NCBI RefSeq assembly: GCF_039905635.1
Contig: NZ_CP157000.1
Location: 1,178,001-1,242,000, forward strand
Direction of reading: 5' to 3'
DNA length: 64,000 nt
Origin: Microbacterium sp. ProA8
Lineage (GTDB): Bacteria > Actinomycetota > Actinomycetes > Actinomycetales > Microbacteriaceae
Under the pieces are notes generated by a model. It saw only the letters and a list, made by a program, of their open reading frames with translations. It made no database searches and was not told where the DNA came from. The translations under genes were made by a program, and so were the position numbers. Shown here piece by piece: positions 45,797-54,414 of this stretch. Each line of letters starts with the position of its first letter. Positions within the stretch are counted from its first letter, which is position 1.

Positions 45797-45818
45797 TTAC
45801 TGAACGATTGTTAGGTAA
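45797..45818. promoter_or_regulatory. PaaR-type operator at the start of the paa operon
   Basis: TTACTGAAC-N4-GTTAGGTAA, an imperfect palindrome between the divergent TetR and enoyl-CoA hydratase genes. A second copy with the same left arm lies at 50178-50199. Confidence 0.7.
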
Positions 45819-45853
45819 TATGGGCGGCGACCGCGAGGGAGCGGATCGAGAGG

Positions 45854-46633
45854 ATGCCGATGCCAGGGTGGAGTGCCGGGTCGAGTGGCGGGTCGGGTGC
45901 GGGGCCGCTGCAGATCCAGCGTCGCGCGGATCGCGTCGTCGCCACGCTGACGCGTCCCGAGGTGCGCAACGCCATCGATCAGGACATGATCGATCGGCTG
46001 CACGAGCTCTGCGAAGAGCTGGAGCGCGAGCCGCGCACCCTGATCCTGACCGGCTCCGACGGCGTGTTCGCCTCGGGCGCCGACATCGCGCAGCTGCGGG
46101 AGCGCCGCGGTGCCGATGCCCGCCGCGGCATCAACACCCGCGCCTTCCAGCGGGTGCGCAAGCTCCCGATGCCGGTGGTCGCCGCGATCGACGGCTACGC
46201 GCTCGGGGGAGGCGCCGAACTCGCGTACGCGGCCGACATCCGCATCGGCACGCCCGCACTGCAGATCGGCAATCCCGAGACGGGCCTCGGCATCATCGCG
46301 GCGGCCGGCGCCACGTGGCGGCTGCCCGAGATCGTGGGGGAGGCGCGGGCGGCCGAAATGCTGCTGACGGGCCGGATCCTGGATGCCGACACCGCCGTCT
46401 CCTGGGGGCTCGTGTCGTCGCTGTACGAACCGGCCGACCTGCTTGCGGCGGCCCACGCGATCGCGGACCGCATCGCCCGGAACGATCCCCTTGCGACCCG
46501 CTCCACGAAGACGGCGCTGCTGGCCCCCCGCGCCGCGCACCCCGAGATCGAGCTCGAACTGCAGGCGAAGCTGTTCGACAGCCCCGAGAAGGACCGGCGC
46601 ATGGCCGCGTTCCTCGAGAGCCGCAAGCGATGA
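45854..46633 (+). CDS. paaF: Enoyl-CoA hydratase, phenylacetate degradation
   Basis: Crotonase-fold enzyme of 259 residues, probably hydrating 2,3-dehydroadipyl-CoA. Both catalytic glutamates of true hydratases are present: ALGGGAELAYAADIRIG and IGNPETGLGIIAAAGATWRL. The first ~18 residues are Gly/Ser-rich and may not be part of the fold. It is the first gene of the paa transcript and overlaps paaH by four bases. The gene name rests on context, since hydratases of many pathways look alike. Confidence 0.85.
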   Translation: MPMPGWSAGSSGGSGAGPLQIQRRADRVVATLTRPEVRNAIDQDMIDRLHELCEELEREPRTLILTGSDGVFASGADIAQLRERRGADARRGINTRAFQRVRKLPMPVVAAIDGYALGGGAELAYAADIRIGTPALQIGNPETGLGIIAAAGATWRLPEIVGEARAAEMLLTGRILDADTAVSWGLVSSLYEPADLLAAAHAIADRIARNDPLATRSTKTALLAPRAAHPEIELELQAKLFDSPEKDRRMAAFLESRKR

Positions 46634-47487
46634 GCGTGCCGCAGCGCGTCGGGGTGATCGGCGGCGGCCGCATGGGCGCGGGAATCGCCCACGCGTTCGT
46701 GCTCGCCGGCGCCGAGGTGGTCGTCGTCGAGCGCGACGCGGACGCGGCGGCTGCGGCATCCGCTCGGCTGCTCGAGACCGTGCGGCGCAGCGTCGAGCGC
46801 GGCGCGACAGCCCGCGGGTACGACACGCTGGCCGCGGCGATCGAGACGGCGACGGATGCTGAGGCCCTCGCCGGGTGCCGGCTCGTGGTCGAGGCGGTGC
46901 CCGAGGAGAGGGATGTGAAGATCGCGGCCCTGGCGCGCGCGGAGCGGGTGCTCTCGCCCGACGCGGCACTGGCGACCAACACGTCCTCCATCTCCATCGA
47001 CGACCTGGCGTCGACGCTGGCTCGGCCGGAGCGCTTTCTCGGGCTGCACTTCTTCAACCCCGTGCCCGCCTCGCAGCTCGTGGAGATCGTGACCGGTGCC
47101 GCCACCGAGCCCGGGCTCGTCGACGAGGCGCGGTCGTGGATCGACGCGCTCGGCAAGACGCCGATCGTCGTCCGCGACAGTCCGGGCTTCGCATCGAGCC
47201 GCCTCGGCATCGCCCTCGGGCTGGAGGCGATCCGGATGCTCGAGGAGGGCGTCGGCTCGGCCGCCGACATCGACGCGGCGATGGAGCTCGGCTACCGGCA
47301 TCCGATGGGTCCGCTGCGCACCACCGACCTGGTCGGCCTGGATGTGCGGCTCGGGATCGCCGATGAGCTGCACCGCACGCTGGGGGAGCGGTTCGCGCCC
47401 CCGCCGCTGCTGCGGCGTCTCGTCGCCGAAGGACACCTTGGCCGAAAGTCCGGCCGCGGCTTCTACGAATGGAGTGATCAGCGATGA
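46630..47487 (+). CDS. paaH: 3-hydroxyadipyl-CoA dehydrogenase
   Basis: NAD-dependent 3-hydroxyacyl-CoA dehydrogenase of 285 residues. The N-terminal Rossmann fold starts VGVIGGGRMGAGIAHAFVLAG, followed by VVEAVPEERDVK and the catalytic His in LGLHFFNPVPASQLVEIV. The C-terminal helical domain contains YRHPMGPLRTTDLVGLD. Start and stop overlap both neighbours by four bases. It would oxidise 3-hydroxyadipyl-CoA to 3-oxoadipyl-CoA; the thiolase for the next step is not in this window. Confidence 0.9.
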   Translation: MSVPQRVGVIGGGRMGAGIAHAFVLAGAEVVVVERDADAAAAASARLLETVRRSVERGATARGYDTLAAAIETATDAEALAGCRLVVEAVPEERDVKIAALARAERVLSPDAALATNTSSISIDDLASTLARPERFLGLHFFNPVPASQLVEIVTGAATEPGLVDEARSWIDALGKTPIVVRDSPGFASSRLGIALGLEAIRMLEEGVGSAADIDAAMELGYRHPMGPLRTTDLVGLDVRLGIADELHRTLGERFAPPPLLRRLVAEGHLGRKSGRGFYEWSDQR

Positions 47488-49643
47488 TCGAGCAGACAGG
47501 GACCATCGAGCAGGCGGGGACGATCGAACCGCCCCGCACCGGCATCCTCCCCAGCTATCTGCGCGACGAGTGGTGGATCCCCGATACCGGCGACGACGCG
47601 ACGCCCGTGCTCGACGCCTCGACCGGCGAGGTGGTCACGTACCTGAGCACGCAGGGCGTCGATCTCTCCGCGGCGATCGCCCACGCCCGCACCGTGGGGC
47701 AGGCGAACCTCGGTGCGCTCACGTTCCACCAGCGCGCGCTGCTGCTCAAGGAGATCGCCAAGGCCCTCACCGCGCGCAAAGAGGAGCTGTACGAGCTGTC
47801 GAAGCGCGCCGGCGCCACCGTGCGCGACTCGCTCAACGACATCGACGGCGGCATCGGCGTGCTCTTCACGTACTCGTCGAAGGGGCGCCGCGAGCTGCCG
47901 AACGGCCAGGTGTACCTCGACGGGCCGGTCGAATCGCTGTCGAAGGACGGCTCGTTCCTCGGTCGTCACGTCTACACGCGGCTGCCCGGCGTCGCCGTGC
48001 AGATCAACGCCTTCAACTTCCCCATGTGGGGCGCACTCGAGAAGTTCGCGCCGGCCTTCCTCGCCGGCGTGCCGACGATCGTGAAGCCGGCGTCACCGAC
48101 CGCGTACGTCGCCGAGGCGTGGGTGCGCATCCTCGTCGAGACCGGGCTGCTTCCCGCCGGGTCGCTGCAGCTGGTGAGCGGTGCGGTGCCGGGTCTCTTC
48201 GAGCACCTCGGGCTCGGCGACCTGGTCGGCTTCACCGGCAGCGCCTCGACGGCGGAGCGACTGCGCGTACAGGCCGCGCCCGGGGTGCGCTTCACGCGCG
48301 AGACCGACTCCATCAACGCGTCGGTGCTCGGACCTGATGCGGCGCCGGGCACGCCCGAGTTCGATGCCTACGTGAAGCAGCTGATGGTCGAGCTGACGAC
48401 GAAGGCCGGACAGAAGTGCACCGCTATCCGCCGTGCCATCGTGCCTGCGGACTCCGTCGAGCCGCTCGTGGAGGCGCTGCGGGCGAAGATCGCCGAGCGT
48501 GTCGTCGTCGGCGACCCGCGCGCCGACGCCGTCACGATGGGCCCGCTGGTCTCGCTCGCGCAGCGCGATGAAGTGCTGCGCGCGGTCGGCGCTCTCGAGA
48601 CCGCCGGCGGCCGCATCATGCTCGGAACGACGGATGCCCCGGAAGTGACGCATGCCGACGGCACCACCGGCCCCGCCCCGGAGGGGGCGTTCGTCGTCCC
48701 GATCCTCGTCGGGTTCGACGGCCCGGCGGATGCCCTGCCCGACGCGGTGCACGACGTCGAGGCGTTCGGCCCGGTGGCCAGCGTGCTCGCGTACCGCACC
48801 GTGGACGAGGCTGCGGATCTCGTCGGCCGCGGTGGCGGGTCGCTCGTGACCAGCGTCGCCACCTCCGACCCCGCTGTCGCCGCCACCCTCCTGGCGCGCA
48901 CGGCGGCGTACAACGGCCGGCTGCTGTTCCTCGACCGCGACGACGCCCGCACCTCCACGGGCCACGGCGCGCCCGTGCCGCACCTCGTCCACGGCGGTCC
49001 GGGCCGGGCCGGCGGCGGTGAGGAGCTGGGCGGCATCCGTGCGGTGCTGCACCACATGCAGCGCACCGCTGTGCAGGGCTCGCCCGCGATGCTGACCGCC
49101 CTGACCGGCGTCTGGCACCAGGGCGCGGCATCCCGATCCGACCGGCATCCGTTCCGCAAGTCGCTCGCCGAACTCGCCGTCGGCGACCAGCTCGCGTCGC
49201 CCTCGCGCGCCGTCACGCTCGCCGACATCGAGACGTTCGCGAACTTCACCGGCGACCTCTTCTACGCTCACATGAATGAGGAGGCCGCCGCCGCGAACCC
49301 GTTCTTCCCGGGCCGGGTCGCGCACGGCTACCTTCTCGTCTCGTGGGCCGCCGGGCTCTTCGTGGACCCGGATCCCGGCCCCGTGCTCGCCAACTACGGG
49401 CTCGAGAACCTGCGGTTCATGACCCCGGTGTCACCCGACGACGAGATCCGCGTCGTGCTGACCGCGAAGCAGATCACCCCGCGTGAGACGGATGAGTACG
49501 GCGAGGTGCGCTGGGACGCCGTCATCCTCAACCAGCGCGATGAGATCGTCGCGACCTACGATGTGCTCACGCTGGTGGCGAAGACGGCGGAGGCGCCGGA
49601 CGCGGCAACCGCAGACCCCGTGTCGGCAGAGGCCGGGGCGTGA
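47484..49643 (+). CDS. paaZ: Bifunctional ring-opening hydrolase / semialdehyde dehydrogenase
   Basis: Opens oxepin-CoA and oxidises the resulting semialdehyde to 3-oxo-5,6-dehydrosuberyl-CoA. The 719 residues split into an aldehyde dehydrogenase domain (~1-540, catalytic Cys in KAGQKCTAIRRAI) and a MaoC-like hotdog hydratase domain (~580-700, TGDLFYAHMNEEAAAANPFF and VAHGYLLVSW). Both domains appear intact. The first ~15 residues repeat GTIEQ-like units. It overlaps paaH and paaI by four bases each. The order in the operon differs from E. coli. Confidence 0.95.
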   Translation: MIEQTGTIEQAGTIEPPRTGILPSYLRDEWWIPDTGDDATPVLDASTGEVVTYLSTQGVDLSAAIAHARTVGQANLGALTFHQRALLLKEIAKALTARKEELYELSKRAGATVRDSLNDIDGGIGVLFTYSSKGRRELPNGQVYLDGPVESLSKDGSFLGRHVYTRLPGVAVQINAFNFPMWGALEKFAPAFLAGVPTIVKPASPTAYVAEAWVRILVETGLLPAGSLQLVSGAVPGLFEHLGLGDLVGFTGSASTAERLRVQAAPGVRFTRETDSINASVLGPDAAPGTPEFDAYVKQLMVELTTKAGQKCTAIRRAIVPADSVEPLVEALRAKIAERVVVGDPRADAVTMGPLVSLAQRDEVLRAVGALETAGGRIMLGTTDAPEVTHADGTTGPAPEGAFVVPILVGFDGPADALPDAVHDVEAFGPVASVLAYRTVDEAADLVGRGGGSLVTSVATSDPAVAATLLARTAAYNGRLLFLDRDDARTSTGHGAPVPHLVHGGPGRAGGGEELGGIRAVLHHMQRTAVQGSPAMLTALTGVWHQGAASRSDRHPFRKSLAELAVGDQLASPSRAVTLADIETFANFTGDLFYAHMNEEAAAANPFFPGRVAHGYLLVSWAAGLFVDPDPGPVLANYGLENLRFMTPVSPDDEIRVVLTAKQITPRETDEYGEVRWDAVILNQRDEIVATYDVLTLVAKTAEAPDAATADPVSAEAGA

Positions 49644-50095
49644 CGGATCCTGCCGAGCACTTCGCCGGGCAGCGGCGCATGCTCCAGCGCGATCGCGCGT
49701 CGGCGGCGCTGGGCATGGTGGTCGAACGCGACGAGCCCGGAGAGGCGGTCGTGTCGATGCGCATCCGTGACGACATGACCAACGGCTTCGCGATCACGCA
49801 CGGCGGATTGGTGTTCGCGCTCGCCGACACGGCGTTCGCGATGGCCTGCAACGCCGTGGGCACCGGCGAAGCGGACACGGATGCCGACATCACGGTCGCG
49901 GCCGGCGCCGACATCTCGTTCCTCAAGGCGACGCGCGCGGGGCAGACGTTGACCGCCCACGCACGCCGCCGCGCGCTCACCGGCCGCAGCGGGCTGTACG
50001 ACGTGACGGTGACGGACGAGACCGGGGACGTGGTGGCGGAGTTCCGCGGACGCTCGTTCACCACCCGCCGCGCCGAGCCCGGTACCACCGGCTGA
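49640..50095 (+). CDS. paaI: Hydroxyphenylacetyl-CoA thioesterase
   Basis: Hotdog-fold thioesterase of 151 residues that releases CoA from dead-end intermediates of the pathway. It has NGFAITHGGLVFALADTAFAMACN with the catalytic Asp, and DITVAAGADISFLKATRAG. GTG 49640 overlaps the paaZ stop (GTGA). It ends the first block of the operon; a second TetR-type operator and repeat sequences separate it from paaA. Confidence 0.92.
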   Translation: MTDPAEHFAGQRRMLQRDRASAALGMVVERDEPGEAVVSMRIRDDMTNGFAITHGGLVFALADTAFAMACNAVGTGEADTDADITVAAGADISFLKATRAGQTLTAHARRRALTGRSGLYDVTVTDETGDVVAEFRGRSFTTRRAEPGTTG

Positions 50096-50105
50096 CGGCG
50101 GCGGC

Positions 50106-50172
50106 GGCATCCGTCCTGGGTGAGAAGTCCCCATCGCGGCCGGGCGCCGTGGACGGGGCATCCGTCCTGGGT
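50106..50172 (+). repeat. Direct repeat of 16 bases between paaI and paaA
   Basis: GGCATCCGTCCTGGGT occurs at 50106-50121 and again at 50157-50172, 51 bases apart. The second copy ends six bases before the TetR-type operator. It may be a duplicated regulatory segment or part of a dispersed element. Confidence 0.6.
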
Positions 50173-50177
50173 TAGAC

Positions 50178-50199
50178 TTACTGAACGAACGGTCTGTAA
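50178..50199. promoter_or_regulatory. PaaR-type operator before paaA
   Basis: TTACTGAAC-N4-GGTCTGTAA, matching the site at 45797-45818 in the whole left arm, the N4 spacing and most of the right arm. It implies a second regulated promoter inside the paa cluster for the epoxidase genes. Confidence 0.7.
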
Positions 50200-50200
50200 T

Positions 50201-50217
50201 CCTTCGACAGGCTCAGG
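50201..50217 (+). repeat. CTTCGACAGGCTCAG-type dispersed repeat before paaA
   Basis: CCTTCGACAGGCTCAGG directly follows the operator, and a partial copy (ACAGGCTCAGGATCCGG) lies at 50251-50267. Related copies form the first codons of paaC (51716) and paaD (52583). Confidence 0.7.
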
Positions 50218-50278
50218 AGCCGGAACGTCCAGGCGCCGGAGCTGGGGGGACACAGGCTCAGGATCCGGAACGGAGTCG

Positions 50279-51412
50279 ATGATGACGACCGATGTGCTGA
50301 TCGACGAGGCTGCCGAGCAGGCGGCTTTCGACGCGATCATCGAGGCCGACTCGCGCATCGAGCCGCGGGATTGGATGCCGCCGGCCTATCGCAAGACGCT
50401 GATCCGGCAGATCTCGCAGCACGCGCACTCCGAGATCATCGGGATGCAGCCGGAGGGCAACTGGATCACGCGCGCGCCGAGCCTCAAGCGCAAGGCGATT
50501 CTGATGGCGAAGGTGCAGGACGAGGCCGGGCACGGGCTGTACCTGTACTCCGCGGCGCAGACCCTCGGCATCACGCGCGACGAGATGACCGAGCAGCTCA
50601 TCACCGGCCGGGCGAAGTACTCGTCGATCTTCAACTACCCCACCCCCACCTGGGCCGACATGGGCGCGATCGGCTGGCTCGTGGACGGCGCCGCCATCTG
50701 CAACCAGGTGCCACTCTGCCGTGCGTCGTACGGCCCGTACGGCCGCGCGATGGTGCGCATCTGCAAGGAGGAGTCGTTCCACCAGCGGCAGGGCTTCGAG
50801 ATCCTGCTGACCCTCATGCAGGGCTCGCCGGCCCAGCAGCGAATGGCACAGGATGCCGTGGACCGCTGGTACTGGCCCTCGCTCATGATGTTCGGGCCCC
50901 CGGATGAGGCGTCGCCCAACTCAGCCCAGTCGATGGCGTGGAAGATCAAGCGCTTCTCGAACGACGACCTCCGGCAGCGGTTCATCGGGATGCTGGTGCC
51001 CCAGGCCGAGGTGCTGGGCGTGACGCTCCCCGACCCCGAGCTGCGCTGGGACGAAGAGGCGCAGCGCTGGCACACGAGCGAGATCGACTGGAGCGAGCTG
51101 CAGGAGGTGATCGCCGGCCGCGGCGCGATGAACGGCGAGCGCATCCGCAACCGGCGCAACGCGCACGAGGACGGCGCCTGGGTACGTGAGGCAGCCGCCG
51201 AATACGCCCGCAAGCAGGCCGGCATCCGCTCGCTGAGCGACGAGCGCGCCGCCGGACGCGACCCCCGGTCGTTGAGCGAGCGAGGAACGCGGTCGTTGAG
51301 CGAGCCCGCGAGTCGAAACGCAGAGACGAAACGCAGTGAGTCCGCGACGGACGTCGATCGCGTGTCGTCTGGCTTCGCTCGCTCAACGACCGGAGACGAG
51401 GTGGCGCGATGA
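50279..51412 (+). CDS. paaA: 1,2-phenylacetyl-CoA epoxidase, catalytic subunit A, with repeat-derived tail
   Basis: Catalytic di-iron subunit that forms the 1,2-epoxide of phenylacetyl-CoA. The ferritin-like core (residues ~1-317) shows the iron-ligand motifs [11 protein letters not shown] and [11 protein letters not shown]. Length from ATG 50279 is 377; ATG 50282 is an equal alternative. The usual PaaA has ~310-320 residues. The extra ~60 C-terminal residues (for example [17 protein letters not shown]) come from REP-like repeats at 51266-51393 read in frame. The core looks intact. It starts a compact paaABCDE set with overlapping genes. Confidence 0.95.
   Translation: MMTTDVLIDEAAEQAAFDAIIEADSRIEPRDWMPPAYRKTLIRQISQHAHSEIIGMQPEGNWITRAPSLKRKAILMAKVQDEAGHGLYLYSAAQTLGITRDEMTEQLITGRAKYSSIFNYPTPTWADMGAIGWLVDGAAICNQVPLCRASYGPYGRAMVRICKEESFHQRQGFEILLTLMQGSPAQQRMAQDAVDRWYWPSLMMFGPPDEASPNSAQSMAWKIKRFSNDDLRQRFIGMLVPQAEVLGVTLPDPELRWDEEAQRWHTSEIDWSELQEVIAGRGAMNGERIRNRRNAHEDGAWVREAAAEYARKQAGIRSLSDERAAGRDPRSLSERGTRSLSEPASRNAETKRSESATDVDRVSSGFARSTTGDEVAR
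51266..51393. repeat. REP-like elements inside the 3' end of paaA
   Basis: Two plus-strand copies (51266-51290 and 51290-51333) and one minus-strand copy (51370-51393) of the CGGTCGTTGAGCGAGC family. They lie within the paaA frame and encode its tail. The frame remains open through all of them to the stop at 51410. Confidence 0.85.
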
Positions 51413-51714
51413 CGACCTCAGGCGCTTCGCCGCGCGAGTCCTGGCCCCTGTGGGAGGTGTTCGTCCGCGCCGGGCGCGGGCTCAGCCACGTGCACGCCGG
51501 CTCGCTGCACGCCCCCGACGCGGAGTTCGCGCTGCGCAACGCCCGCGACGTCTACACGCGTCGCGGCGAGGGCACCTCGATCTGGGTGGTGCCTGCCGAT
51601 GCGATCACCACGAGCGACCCCGACTCCAAGGGCGCGTTCTTCGAGAGCCCCGCCGGCAAGAACTACCGTCACGCCACGTACTACACGGCGTCGGAGGGGG
51701 TGCCGCACCTGTGA
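51409..51714 (+). CDS. paaB: 1,2-phenylacetyl-CoA epoxidase subunit B
   Basis: Small subunit of the epoxidase complex, 101 residues, needed for activity though not itself catalytic. Typical features are [40 protein letters not shown] and [17 protein letters not shown], near the family norm of ~95-100 residues. ATG overlaps the paaA stop, and the stop overlaps the GTG of paaC. Confidence 0.95.
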   Translation: MTTSGASPRESWPLWEVFVRAGRGLSHVHAGSLHAPDAEFALRNARDVYTRRGEGTSIWVVPADAITTSDPDSKGAFFESPAGKNYRHATYYTASEGVPHL

Positions 51715-52580
51715 CCCTTCGACAAGCTCAGGCACCGGTCGGACCCGGCGGCGGCCAGCCCACCACCGATCCGCACGGCGAGGTGACCGTCGAGCGGGTC
51801 GAGCTGTCGGCCGAGCTCGCCGGCGGGGAGGGGCGTGCCGCCTCCGCCGACGTCGCGGAGTACGCCCTGTGGCTGGGTGACGACGCGCTGATCCTCTCCC
51901 AGCAGCTCGGAGCATGGATCGCGCGTGCCCCCGAACTCGAGGAGGACGTCGCGCTGGCCAACATCGCGCTCGACCTGCTCGGTCATGCGCGCTCGTTCCT
52001 GCGCTACGCGGGCACCTACGACGACCGCAGCGAGGACGACCTCGCCTACTGGCGCGACGAGCCGGAGTTCCGGTCCGCCTGGCTCTTCGAGCAGCCCAAC
52101 GGAGACTTCGCGCAGACGATCGCGCGCCAGCTGGCGGCATCCGTCTATCTCTTCGAGCTGTACACGGCACTGCAGGGCTCGTCCGACGTGACGCTGGCCG
52201 CGATCGCGGCCAAGGCCGTCAAGGAGGTCGAGTACCACCGCGACCACGCCGTGCAGTGGACGCTGCGGCTCGCCGGCGGCACCGACGAATCGCGCCGCCG
52301 CATGATCCGGGCGGTGGGCGATGTCTGGCCGTACGTGGCCGAGCTGTTCCGCGACGAGCCGCTCATCGACCGGCTCGACGGCGTGGCCGTTCGCCCGTCG
52401 ACGCTGCAGCCGGCGTTCGACGCGGTCATCGCCGCTGTGTTCGCCGAGGCCGAGCTGGAGTTTCCGACCGGGCCGACGTCTTCGGCCGGCGGGCGGAACG
52501 GGCATCACTTCTCGACGCTGGGCTTTCTCCTCGCCGAGATGCAGGTGCTCGCGCGGCAGCATCCGGGGGCGACGTGGTGA
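51711..52580 (+). CDS. paaC: 1,2-phenylacetyl-CoA epoxidase subunit C
   Basis: Structural ferritin-like partner of PaaA, 289 residues from GTG 51711. The core begins near DVAEYALWLGDDALILSQQL and contains LDLLGHARSFLRYAGTYDDR and KEVEYHRDHAVQWTLRL. The N-terminal ~45 residues are not part of the usual fold. The first of them (LRQAQAPVGPGG) are encoded by a CTTCGACAGGCTCAG-type repeat sitting right after the start codon. Four-base overlap with paaB and, at the 3' end, overlap with paaD. Confidence 0.94.
   Translation: MTLRQAQAPVGPGGGQPTTDPHGEVTVERVELSAELAGGEGRAASADVAEYALWLGDDALILSQQLGAWIARAPELEEDVALANIALDLLGHARSFLRYAGTYDDRSEDDLAYWRDEPEFRSAWLFEQPNGDFAQTIARQLAASVYLFELYTALQGSSDVTLAAIAAKAVKEVEYHRDHAVQWTLRLAGGTDESRRRMIRAVGDVWPYVAELFRDEPLIDRLDGVAVRPSTLQPAFDAVIAAVFAEAELEFPTGPTSSAGGRNGHHFSTLGFLLAEMQVLARQHPGATW
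51716..51732 (+). repeat. CTTCGACAGGCTCAG-type repeat at the paaC start
   Basis: CCTTCGACAAGCTCAGG, one change from the copy at 50201-50217, followed by CACCGGTCGG. It encodes residues 2-8 of PaaC. Confidence 0.75.
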
Positions 52581-53173
52581 TGCTTCGACAGGCTCAGCGA
52601 CCGGTGGGGGCGGCTCGGCAACCGGTGGGGGCGGCTCGGCAACCGGCGGGGACGCAGCGGCCCGTTGCCGCGGATGCGGCGACCCGACGCGCGTGGCAGG
52701 CTGCGGCATCCGTTCTCGACCCGGAAGTGCCCGTGCTCACGATCGAGGACCTCGGCGTGCTGCGTGACGTCCAGGTGGTCGCCGACGAGTCCGGCGAGGC
52801 GCGCCGGGTCACGGTGACGATCACGCCGACCTACTCGGGCTGCCCGGCGATGGATGCCATCCGCGACGATGTCATGCTCGCTCTCACAGCCGCCGGGTTC
52901 GACGACGTCGACGTGCGTCTCGTGCTCGCGCCGGCGTGGACGACGGACTGGATGACGGATGCCGGCAAGCGCAAGCTCGTCGACTACGGCATCGCTCCGC
53001 CGAACGGGCGTGCCGCGGTCGCGGGTCCGATCCGTGTGCAGCTGTCGGTGCGGTGCCCGCGCTGCGGGTCGCTCGACACCCGAGAGCTCGCGCGGTTCGG
53101 CTCGACGTCGTGCAAGGCGCTGTACGAGTGCCGCGCCTGTCTGGAGCCGTTCGACCACTTCAAGGTGCACTGA
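52580..53173 (+). CDS. paaD: Phenylacetate pathway iron-sulfur assembly-type protein PaaD
   Basis: MIP18/DUF59-type protein needed for the epoxidase system, thought to help metal-centre maturation. The 197 residues from ATG 52580 include SVLDPEVPVLTIEDLGVLRDV, TYSGCPAMDAIRDDVML and a C-terminal cysteine cluster (CPRCGS, CKALYECRACLE) that can bind zinc. GTG 52577 is an equivalent start one codon earlier. The first ~30 residues (MLRQAQRPVGAARQPVGAAR) are encoded by a dispersed repeat plus a 21-base tandem repeat and are not expected to fold. One-base stop-start overlap with paaE. Confidence 0.93.
   Translation: MLRQAQRPVGAARQPVGAARQPAGTQRPVAADAATRRAWQAAASVLDPEVPVLTIEDLGVLRDVQVVADESGEARRVTVTITPTYSGCPAMDAIRDDVMLALTAAGFDDVDVRLVLAPAWTTDWMTDAGKRKLVDYGIAPPNGRAAVAGPIRVQLSVRCPRCGSLDTRELARFGSTSCKALYECRACLEPFDHFKVH
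52583..52651 (+). repeat. Dispersed repeat plus 21-base tandem repeat in the 5' end of paaD
   Basis: A CTTCGACAGGCTCAG copy (52583-52597) is followed by ACCGGTGGGGGCGGCTCGGC plus A, in two exact 21-base copies (52600-52620 and 52621-52641) and a partial third to 52651. Each unit adds seven residues, so copy-number change would not shift the frame. Confidence 0.85.
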
Positions 53174-54390
53174 TGGAACGCGAGGGCAACCGCGGGCTGA
53201 ATGACGAGGTCGCGGCGGGCGAGAACCAGCGCATCGCCGAGACGCTGCTCACCACCTCGGTGGGCGGACCGCGGGGCAGCCGGCATCGCGCGCGGTTCCA
53301 CACGCTCCGGGTCGCAGCGGTCCGGCCGCTGACCGACGCCGCGGTCGAGGTGACGTTCGCGATCCCCGAAGAGGTGCGCGGCGAGTTCGACTACCTCGCC
53401 GGCCAGCACGTGGCACTGCGGACGGTGCTCGACGGGCAGGAGCTGCGCCGCTCGTACTCGCTGTGCCGTGCAGAGGATGCGGGCGGGGGCGGTGATGGTC
53501 CCCGCACGATCAGCGTCGCGATCAAGCGCGACCAGGGCGGCCGCTTCTCGACGTGGGCGCAGACCGAGCTGCATGCGGGCGACCGGATCGACGTCATGAG
53601 CCCGCAGGGCACCTTCACCTCGAAGCTCGCCGACCTCGACGGCGCGCATGTCGCCGGCATCGCGGCGGGCTCCGGCATCACGCCGCTCATGGCGCTCGCC
53701 GCGACGGTGCTCGCGCGGTCCGCCACGTCGCGGTTCACGCTCGTCTACACGAACCGTTCGAGCCTCGACGTGATGTTCCTCGACGAGCTCTCCGATCTGA
53801 AGGACCGGTATCCGACGCGGCTGGCGCTGCACCATGTGCTCTCGCGCGAGCAGCGCACGGCACCGCTGCTGTCGGGGCGCATCGACGAGCCGCGCCTGCG
53901 GCGCATCCTCGACGAGCTCGTACTGCCCGACACCGTCGACGAATGGTTCCTCTGCGGACCGTTCGAGCTGGTGCAGCTCTGCCGCGACACCCTCGCCGAC
54001 ATCGGGGTCGACTCCGCGCACGTGCGCTACGAGCTGTTCACCACCGGCGAGGGCGAGCGCGCCGAGCCGTCTGCCGGTCGCCCGGTGGTCGTCGCCCCCG
54101 ACGAGCCCGTGCGTCGCATCGAGTTCACCCTCGACGGCCAGTCGCAGGCGGTCGAGAGCCCTGTCGCGGCGCACGAGTCGATCCTCAACGCGGCACTGCG
54201 TGTGCGCCCCGATGTGCCGTTCGCCTGCGCCGGCGGGGTCTGCGGCACGTGCCGCGCGAGGCTGCTGGAGGGCTCGGTGACGATGACCGAGAATTATGCC
54301 CTCGAGCCCGACGAGCTCGAGCGCGGCTACGTGCTCACCTGCCAATCCCACCCGACGACCGATACCGTCGTCGTCGACTACGACGTCTAG
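53173..54390 (+). CDS. paaE: 1,2-phenylacetyl-CoA epoxidase reductase subunit E
   Basis: Electron-transfer subunit of 405 residues passing electrons from NADPH to the PaaA di-iron site. Order: FAD-binding domain with LRRSYSLCR (RXYS motif), NAD(P)-binding domain with AAGSGITPLMALAATVL and EWFLCGPFELV, then a plant-type [2Fe-2S] domain with CAGGVCGTCRARL and a later Cys (LTCQSHP). The N-terminal ~40 residues precede the first barrel. ATG 53173 overlaps the paaD stop by one base. Confidence 0.95.
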   Translation: MEREGNRGLNDEVAAGENQRIAETLLTTSVGGPRGSRHRARFHTLRVAAVRPLTDAAVEVTFAIPEEVRGEFDYLAGQHVALRTVLDGQELRRSYSLCRAEDAGGGGDGPRTISVAIKRDQGGRFSTWAQTELHAGDRIDVMSPQGTFTSKLADLDGAHVAGIAAGSGITPLMALAATVLARSATSRFTLVYTNRSSLDVMFLDELSDLKDRYPTRLALHHVLSREQRTAPLLSGRIDEPRLRRILDELVLPDTVDEWFLCGPFELVQLCRDTLADIGVDSAHVRYELFTTGEGERAEPSAGRPVVVAPDEPVRRIEFTLDGQSQAVESPVAAHESILNAALRVRPDVPFACAGGVCGTCRARLLEGSVTMTENYALEPDELERGYVLTCQSHPTTDTVVVDYDV

Positions 54391-54414
54391 CCCTTTCGAA
54401 CGCGGAGGAACGAG

